Origin: Stephanodiscus triporus | Taxonomy: Eukaryota; Bacillariophyta; Thalassiosirophyceae; Thalassiosirales; Thalassiosiraceae | Direction: 5' to 3' | NCBI GenBank assembly: GCA_036939755.1 | Contig: JALLAZ010000917.1 | Span: forward strand, 1 to 11,313 | DNA: 11,313 bases | Part shown: piece by piece, positions 8,601-11,313 of the stretch | Layout of the letters: every line of letters starts with the position of its first letter | How positions within the stretch are numbered: the stretch's first letter is position 1 | The notes under the pieces: model-generated | The model's input: only the letters and a program-made list of their open reading frames with translations | Databases searched by the model: none | What the model was told of the DNA's origin: nothing | Program-made: the position numbers and the translations under genes

Positions 8601-9087
8601 ACGATGAGTTGATGCCGCCCGTCGGGCTGGCTGGTCCCGTCGGGTTTGGTAGAGCCTCTCCGCCATGATTCGATTTGTTCAATCCTCCGCCGAGTCGAGA
8701 CAGTAAACCCCCGCCGGGCTTTATGGAGCCCAATACCTGCTGCTGCTGTTCATGCTCACCAGCGCTTTTTTTCTCGTGATTGTCCTGTAATTGGGCCTGT
8801 TGCGCCATCTGCGTCCCCATCTCCTTGAGGGACGCGCCAAGGCTTGCAAAGCCACCCCAACCACCACCGCCGCCGGGCGTTACCGCCTTGGACGACGCAT
8901 TATCGTCGCCGCCACCGCTTTCAGATGACATTTTAGACGAAATATATAAATCTTTTCGGCGTAGGAACGAAGAGCTAGATGTGCCTGGATTATCGCGGTT
9001 ACCTTTTGGTGTGATTGAGAGGGAGTCCGGTGCAGTCGGCGGGGCGCGGGTGGGTGTGGTATCTAGAGGGTGGCGGTTGTAAAACAT
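2683..9087 (-). CDS. Giant GRIP-domain golgin (long coiled-coil Golgi tether)
   Basis: Single uninterrupted frame of 2134 codons; numbering is from the first ATG (9087), which marks the maximum extent. Met53 (ATG at 8931-8929, context TCTAAAATGTC) is the more likely start: the 52 residues before it are low-complexity, and it puts the shared promoter motif about 170 bases upstream rather than 12. Domains in order: glycine-rich GGWGGFASLGASLKEMGTQM (75-94), resembling the amphipathic lipid-packing N-terminus of GMAP-210; a Pro/Gly linker to about 175; SKEELLEILKKMNARVK (178-194) opening a nearly continuous coiled coil to about 2020 with several poly-Q/A breaks; tandem ~105-aa repeats in the middle; then MDYLKSIVVQYL...ERTALLPVLATLLQF (about 2026-2059), a GRIP domain with the key tyrosine at Y2028, followed by a 55-60-residue Ser/Thr-rich tail. 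GRIP domains bind Arl1-GTP on trans-Golgi membranes, so the protein probably captures vesicles there. Homology class is secure; which animal or plant golgin it corresponds to is not. Confidence 0.9.
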   Translation of the reverse strand: MFYNRHPLDTTPTRAPPTAPDSLSITPKGNRDNPGTSSSSFLRRKDLYISSKMSSESGGGDDNASSKAVTPGGGGGWGGFASLGASLKEMGTQMAQQAQLQDNHEKKSAGEHEQQQQVLGSIKPGGGLLSRLGGGLNKSNHGGEALPNPTGPASPTGGINSSFTVKTPLSTRNPDDVSKEELLEILKKMNARVKALSQSRVQLSEKVKATEMEKARLLDLLKNEILDEGVIAEAFEKVAKLQQQQPQGEGGEGKGITPDEIMVLQTAWRAADERNQLTLQHIQNEYKVITMKAQAEVEKVRLAVTAEKDADISRIKADMKEALKNVEKDGGFMSNGDFDGGAVEKVEENGKRLQEKDEEIAALKDEIQSIKAVAASAAAATSPAYSSASNEGMEIQQKDEEIATLRKENHSLKVKFKEHIDKINAFKQKVAAELRNAKEEAASSANAAEEAKRALEEVLTNKSNDVSAEILAEKEMRIQELENSLLEEVEKVKQELSQKHECEVAEALEREAKKEKEKSALDLKEMQLNAKAQLEEEIQRVRAETTALMEERLSDAVVSAKIEAVESASAELKLSFEHKLSVIDQQHAAAMEDQQRRLVEEHSAVLEEIKSNSQFALDEMRSEETARLESELERVRGEVREEFESQIKESIQAKERIATAHAVEMEQLREALTRELVAEAERAHAAQLEVLTNDLNAKHEAQLELVKSDLMAMSKSSQSQQIEQLMALHEEEEARLRSEMESSVSQAVKQKTIELSSLHLRELEILRDELQASASKEIHRLQSEVEEQRKIAIDLKETHAAELRSLQAVLEETRQRSVDREIVEQTAALHAEELARVRLESEESASHAVDKKLQEMSKLHSVALNELREELQFMSSEEVQRIQAAAEEQRVVDIQRTTNELNELHRAELEKAKSEMLTMVNSSQSEQLEQLVASHREELARVRSELEASVVQAVEQKTEELHQLQSSASEEMQRLRAAAEAKSAAEIGRIVSEMKDAHAAELEKVKSDMLDIANSSQGERLEQLVASHKDELARVRYEMEASVLQAIAHNTEQLSASHAQELNDLRNNLQSSSSEEIQRLLAAAEVQREEEIRRITNELEVFHAAELEKVKSDMTEQLEQLTTSHQNELAGVRNEIEALISRAVKQNTHELSSLHSQQLEELRNELRLSNSEEIKRVQAAAEEDRLAAIKHVTNQLNDSYEEMKRLEVSHREELDSKRNEMEAAASQALEENALLLSQTHATDIANLKAEYAQQCQAEVQRIIDEMNEQHSLQIERVKSDMLAMTNSSQSEQLEKLVTTHKEELERMQVEAQQQHEKEMEHQRASLIAAAKKKHIEKTEEKMKEVNATHESEVKRLTSEVANLLARHSTLQGEYDKMTKSFASERSSLEGNIQSLKNDNVAMVRALEDKIAEMTASHEEQLKSLQKGIDSERQISYEKLLKDIEEKNNELEKVKEDLMISEKKSAQALQLANKIKKAAVDKMATINEEHAKTLVEAEKASGEALSSLKSETESLRMTLEGSMKEVQDLRSCLEKAKMEHEEELKTAASTGVDEMMKKLSEEHLAAISQLKKDHEEAIAKVGEDHRSLIDGIHAEYKSKTDEQVQENATNKAKLQKMMAKHADDLKTHYEGRFKSMKEEGESRLRGMADDMAKLNKANESLAKEVESYRSGGESLRNALRDCTTREKTLLDQVEALKKEIEDSSNSVNKTANQMLEQQSKMEEQLKQLSSEKNAVLNKNEELSGKLHALSNNLAMLAEDKKDIEEALERSTKMLSRYKNAESELNSLRQENNALKLEQTTTNSALAKLKQEQDVNQLKHGQRTALVGMLEEQVADLNDSLSEARAKLEAASYDLSQKGEEIESARRELESAERALKEAESNAAESVAALQQNTDNDSVQKTRMINTLKAQIDSLQNQMKKKSAAAQKMIKEKEVECAELRKTNNYLQNEVDKGSLSDRRIFELAAHQSNRDTAAVAEIAIRDTMIEQLSRKLEEGDGDLASAEITVERAEDQVEQLARVHRREGVNMDYLKSIVVQYLAKPPGSSERTALLPVLATLLQFDSSDYKAIEEGKDKVTWWGEILPTYISGPLEERSTRIPSIPAHQIVPLLPTSAEVTISRTTPSQSTSRKSTSLQF
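5086..6981 (-). repeat. Diverged tandem coiled-coil repeats (~105 aa / ~315 bp) inside the golgin
   Basis: Six to seven consecutive units share a consensus of the form LEKVKSDMLxMxNSSQSEQL, then EQLVASHxEELARVRxEMEA, then SSxEEIQRLxAAAE. Unit starts on the minus strand are about 6981, 6681, 6363, 6084, 5769, 5478 and 5268. Spacings are 300, 318, 279, 315, 291 and 210 bases. The unit at 6084 is 105 residues long, exactly 15 heptads. The units at 6363 and 5769 lack about 12 and 8 residues, and the last two units are the most degenerate. The block arose by in-frame duplication in the gene and is part of the coding sequence, not a mobile element. Confidence 0.75.
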
Positions 9088-9312
9088 CTACTTAGGTACT
9101 ACCGTACTCTATTTAGTATTTACCATACCTACGGGTACATGTACCTAGGGTGTATTAATGCTGATGCTGGTCCAATAGAGCAATACATACGGCAATTTTC
9201 TTGCACTCAACCTCTAAACACAGTTCTATGAACATCAAAGTTTACTCATTTATAATAAGTAGATCTTCCATGACCTGAATACCAATATTCCCTCAATTTG
9301 TTGAATTTACAT
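9088..9312 (-). promoter_or_regulatory. Spacer: 3' end of JmjC gene and golgin promoter
   Basis: These 225 bases, AT-rich and without a coding frame of note, follow the JmjC stop and precede the first golgin ATG, both on the minus strand. On the minus strand the segment holds GGTATGGTA (9129-9121) and ATAGAGTACGGTAG (9112-9099). The latter matches a site upstream of the hydrolase in 13 of 14 bases. A perfect 12-base palindrome lies at 9134-9145. If golgin translation begins at Met53, bases 8932-9087 belong to its 5' leader. Confidence 0.5.
9134..9145. repeat. Perfect palindrome GGTACATGTACC
   Basis: A 12-base perfect palindrome in the golgin promoter region, about 20 bases from the shared motif. 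A second 12-base palindrome built on the same GGTACC core (TATGGTACCATA) lies at 11105-11116 upstream of the JmjC gene. Either could be a dimeric transcription-factor site; no function is demonstrated. Confidence 0.45.
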
Positions 9313-10973
9313 TCAAGAAGTTGCAGCCGGGGTTGGGCAGCAGATAGCCTCCGCCATCTTCATCTCGCGGCATACCCTCTGCGGAACTCCTTTGGCAGCG
9401 ACCTCCAGCATCTGCGCGCAGCTGGCGCCGTTGGCCTCGGGGTAAGGGATGATGCGGTTTTCATTAACCGTTAGTCCATCAGAGCAGACGGGGCATGCTT
9501 TCATAACATCTTCCCGATCATCACCGCTCTCATCGTCCTCGCTGCCATCATCTTCGCTTTCGTCCTCGCTGTCATCACTGCTCGCATCCGGATCATACAA
9601 AAAGTCTTCCGGCTTCTTTCCTTCACCAATGCCAAGGCCCACTTCCGAAATCACCGATACAGTATCTCCAATATTCACGACCATATGCATCCACCTTTCT
9701 GGGACGAACATCATTTGTCCCGCATGTTGGATGCAATCGTGTCCGTAATTTCGGATCTCGTACTCGCGTTCTGGCTCGGGATACAACCGTCGGATCCAAT
9801 CCGCGCCCGATATGTGTTGGCCATTGGCCCAATCCCTAGTGGTGCGCCACTGGATTGTGTTGTTATCCTTCCAACGCGCATGATCCCAGAGAATCCATCG
9901 CTTCTTCCCGAAAATGACTATGTTCCACGCCTCCCTGTGATGATGAAAGGTGAGACCCTGCAAGTCCGATCCGATCGATATGGCCAGGTGATCCCTCCAA
10001 AGTTCGCGGTCGGGTTTTGTCCTGACCTTCTTCTTTTTCGACGGAGCGTAGATCGATCCCGCTTGGGGATCCTCGAGGTAGGCGCGCGTGGGCATGGGAA
10101 ATGGATGACAATCCTCGAGCATTCCCTTCGGGATTGCAATTTTACGATCGAAGAAATACTTCAACGGATTGTACATGTGCTTCGTGATGAACTCCTGACG
10201 ATGAAAGATCCAATTAGTTTGAAGGAACATATCGCACATCGATTGCGTCCCCCTGAGGAGTAGGGAATATTATGACGCGGAGACCAAAAAAACACGCACA
10301 AGGAACACACCTTGACAGTCGTCGGGCTGAGGTTTTTGCCCGCCACATCCGGTCCGGTCTCGCCCACCACCTTCCCATCCCCCATGGTAGCCTCGGCGTC
10401 GGGGTAAAGACGAAGCATCTCTTGCCTGCGAGCGGCGCGTGACGAGAGGGGCGCGTCGTATCCATCGCGCGCGAGAAAAAATATATTGAGATCCCCGCAT
10501 CGTCCAGAGTAAAGCCCGACCCTCCGACGGCGGGCGGGAAAAAGGGCGAAAAAATCAAGACGCGCTATTTGCCGCACACGACTCTCTCACTTTTTCCAAT
10601 TGTCGAGCGCCGGCCAACCGTCGGTAACGCCCGACACGAGCACTGGCACCCTCCCCTCCCAGTGCCTCCCCGCCTCCCACTCCTCCACGGTCAGCACCCT
10701 CAGCCCGCACACGCTCGGGTCGTTGTCGTGCCCGAACTCGTCCCAGGAGGACGGCCCGTCCTCCCACTCCGGGTTGTGGTTGCCGTAGTCGACCTCGCCG
10801 TCGTCGTCGTCGTCGGTCTCGCGGCGGGAGCCGCCGACCGCGCCGCGCGACGACGCCAGGGAGCTAACGACGACGAGGAACGCGGCGCGGAAGAAGGCGC
10901 GACGACGAAGGCGCGCGCCGCGCGGCCGATTTCCTCGTCGGGCCCTTGGCGCCGTTGGCGCGGGACGGTGCAT
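9313..10973 (-). CDS. JmjC/cupin-8 dioxygenase-like protein, secretory type, three exons
   Basis: Spliced model on the minus strand: exon 1 10973-10591, exon 2 10425-10311, exon 3 10194-9313; 1380 nt, 459 aa. The start is the only ATG in the exon-1 frame; the frame is closed by a TAG just beyond 11072. Domains: arginine-rich n-region and hydrophobic AFFRAAFLVVVSSLA (26-40), a signal peptide or anchor; acidic stretch (about 52-60); cupin-8 N-terminal part with VPVLVSGVTDGWPALDNW (109-126) and MGDGK (142-146); JmjC core GLTFHHHREAWN (246-257), GKKRW (262-266, probable 2-oxoglutarate lysine) and MMFVPERWMH (327-336, distal iron ligand His336), closely like JMJD6 in layout; Asp/Glu/Ser-rich linker (366-396); six-cysteine tail (C400, C403, C425, C441, C451, C452). 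The usual HxD/E reads HxH here (His250/His252). It probably hydroxylates a protein in the ER/Golgi lumen or outside the cell; the substrate is unknown and loss of activity is possible. Splicing restores one continuous frame through conserved family motifs, which supports the model. Confidence 0.82.
10195..10310 (-). other. Intron 2 of the JmjC gene
   Basis: GT-AG intron of 116 bases in phase 0: donor GTCAAG|GTGTGT, acceptor TTTCATCGTCAG|GAGTTC, with a good branch-point candidate ACTAAT about 20 bases before the acceptor. Splicing joins ...SPTTVK to EFITKHMYN, typical of the cupin-8 region before the JmjC core. The frame downstream stays open back into the intron and contains an ATG at 10239, which is why an unspliced reading would wrongly start there. 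Confidence 0.78.
10426..10590 (-). other. Intron 1 of the JmjC gene
   Basis: GT-AG intron of 165 bases in phase 2: donor TGGAAAAA|GTGAGA, acceptor CCGCTCGCAG|GCAAGAG. Joining gives ...LDNWKK-QEMLRLYPDAE, matching the family pattern in which a W-x-K/R precedes a helix and a G-D-G-K turn. Without splicing, exon 1 hits a TGA two bases into the intron. Confidence 0.78.
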
Positions 10974-11313
10974 GAGATAATGGACGAATGGACGCGTCGG
11001 GATGAAAAACTGCCTACAATGCCGCGAGCGAGTGATATTATGATCGGCTGCTGTTGTTGCTGAGACGGACACCTAAAATATTGTGGTATGGTTATGGTAG
11101 TACCTATGGTACCATACCGTTTCATTGCGCTCCTTCCCCCCCAACGGGCTTCTCGTTTGGAAGTGTACTGTTTCCGACGTCAGATCCGTTGGAATGTCCT
11201 CAAATTTTTCTTTGCGGGAGTGCCGAAAATCGAAAATCTTTTTTTTTGTGTGGACCTTTCTAAGATATAAATAATTTAAAGTGTGTCGTCGTCGTCGTCG
11301 TCGTCGTCGTCGT
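10974..11313 (-). promoter_or_regulatory. 5' leader and promoter region of the JmjC gene
   Basis: This 340-base stretch lies upstream of the JmjC start codon and has no convincing gene. A short minus-strand frame continues upstream of the ATG to a TAG at 11075-11073 but has no other ATG, so 10974-11072 is best read as 5' leader. On the minus strand at 11118-11090 there is GGTATGGTACCATAGG followed by TACTACCATAACC, which includes the perfect palindrome TATGGTACCATA (11105-11116) and resembles the sites upstream of the other two host genes. The rest (11119-11284) is unremarkable, with a C-run near 11138-11144 and a T-run near 11239-11246. Confidence 0.45.
11285..11313. repeat. (GTC)n trinucleotide microsatellite at the right edge
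   Basis: At least nine perfect GTC units run to the end of the window, so the true length is unknown. A shorter run of the same triplet occurs at about 10799-10815, where on the minus strand it encodes the Asp run of the JmjC protein. The edge copy might also be coding in a neighbouring gene beyond the window; this cannot be told. Confidence 0.9.

Noticed and set aside
9736..9780. C-terminal cysteines of the JmjC protein as a zinc finger of chromatin type
   Set aside because: Spacing (CxxC, then single C, C and a CC pair over about 50 residues) does not match PHD, zinc-ribbon or CXXC fingers. The secreted Cys-rich module explains it better, particularly with the N-terminal signal segment.
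10161..10577. Minus-strand frame of 138 codons as a separate gene
   Set aside because: It reads through both JmjC introns and starts on a GTG. Only its middle (10425-10311) is real coding sequence, as exon 2.
10569..11063. Plus-strand frame of 164 codons opposite JmjC exon 1
   Set aside because: Low-complexity Pro/Val/Arg/Ala translation, antisense to an exon whose spliced protein fits the cupin-8 family.
10974..11072. Extension of the JmjC protein upstream to 11072
   Set aside because: That start would be GTG, not expected for a nuclear eukaryotic gene. The only ATG in the frame is at 10973 and it places the hydrophobic segment as a proper signal or anchor.

Overview
The window looks like nuclear DNA of a photosynthetic stramenopile, most likely a diatom. 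Four things point there. One gene has two short GT-AG introns. One protein begins with a signal peptide followed by an ASAF-like plastid-import motif (secondary red plastid). A JmjC protein ends in a six-cysteine module that I associate, from memory, with diatom secreted proteins. The left edge carries a PIF/Harbinger-like transposase of a type I recall as abundant in diatoms. No bacterial features (operons, Shine-Dalgarno sites, CRISPR) are present. The species cannot be named from the sequence.

Layout, left to right. (1) 1-1042, minus strand: 5' part of a PIF/Harbinger-like DDE transposase gene that runs off the left end. (2) 1043-1392: divergent promoter region. (3) 1393-2553, plus strand: intronless alpha/beta hydrolase with a complete catalytic triad and a predicted bipartite plastid presequence. 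(4) 2554-2682: short convergent 3' region. (5) 2683-9087, minus strand: a giant (up to 2134 aa) coiled-coil golgin with a C-terminal GRIP domain, an N-terminal glycine/tryptophan motif resembling a lipid-packing sensor, and a block of diverged tandem coiled-coil repeats of about 105 aa in its middle. Its real start is probably Met53, at 8931. (6) 9088-9312: spacer holding the end of the next gene and the golgin promoter. (7) 9313-10973, minus strand: three-exon JmjC/cupin-8 dioxygenase-like gene with an N-terminal hydrophobic signal or anchor, an acidic linker and a C-terminal cysteine-rich module. (8) 10974-11313: 5' leader and promoter of that gene, ending in a GTC microsatellite.

The three host genes all touch the secretory route: a hydrolase that would enter the plastid through the ER, a trans-Golgi tether, and a JmjC protein that appears to enter the ER. 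Nothing in the sequence shows that they work together, and chance neighbourhood is the default reading. The most interesting points are the JmjC domain architecture with its HxH metal-site variant, the golgin's repeat expansion and two-ended membrane-binding design, and a 14-base promoter motif upstream of two of the genes with a looser relative upstream of a third.
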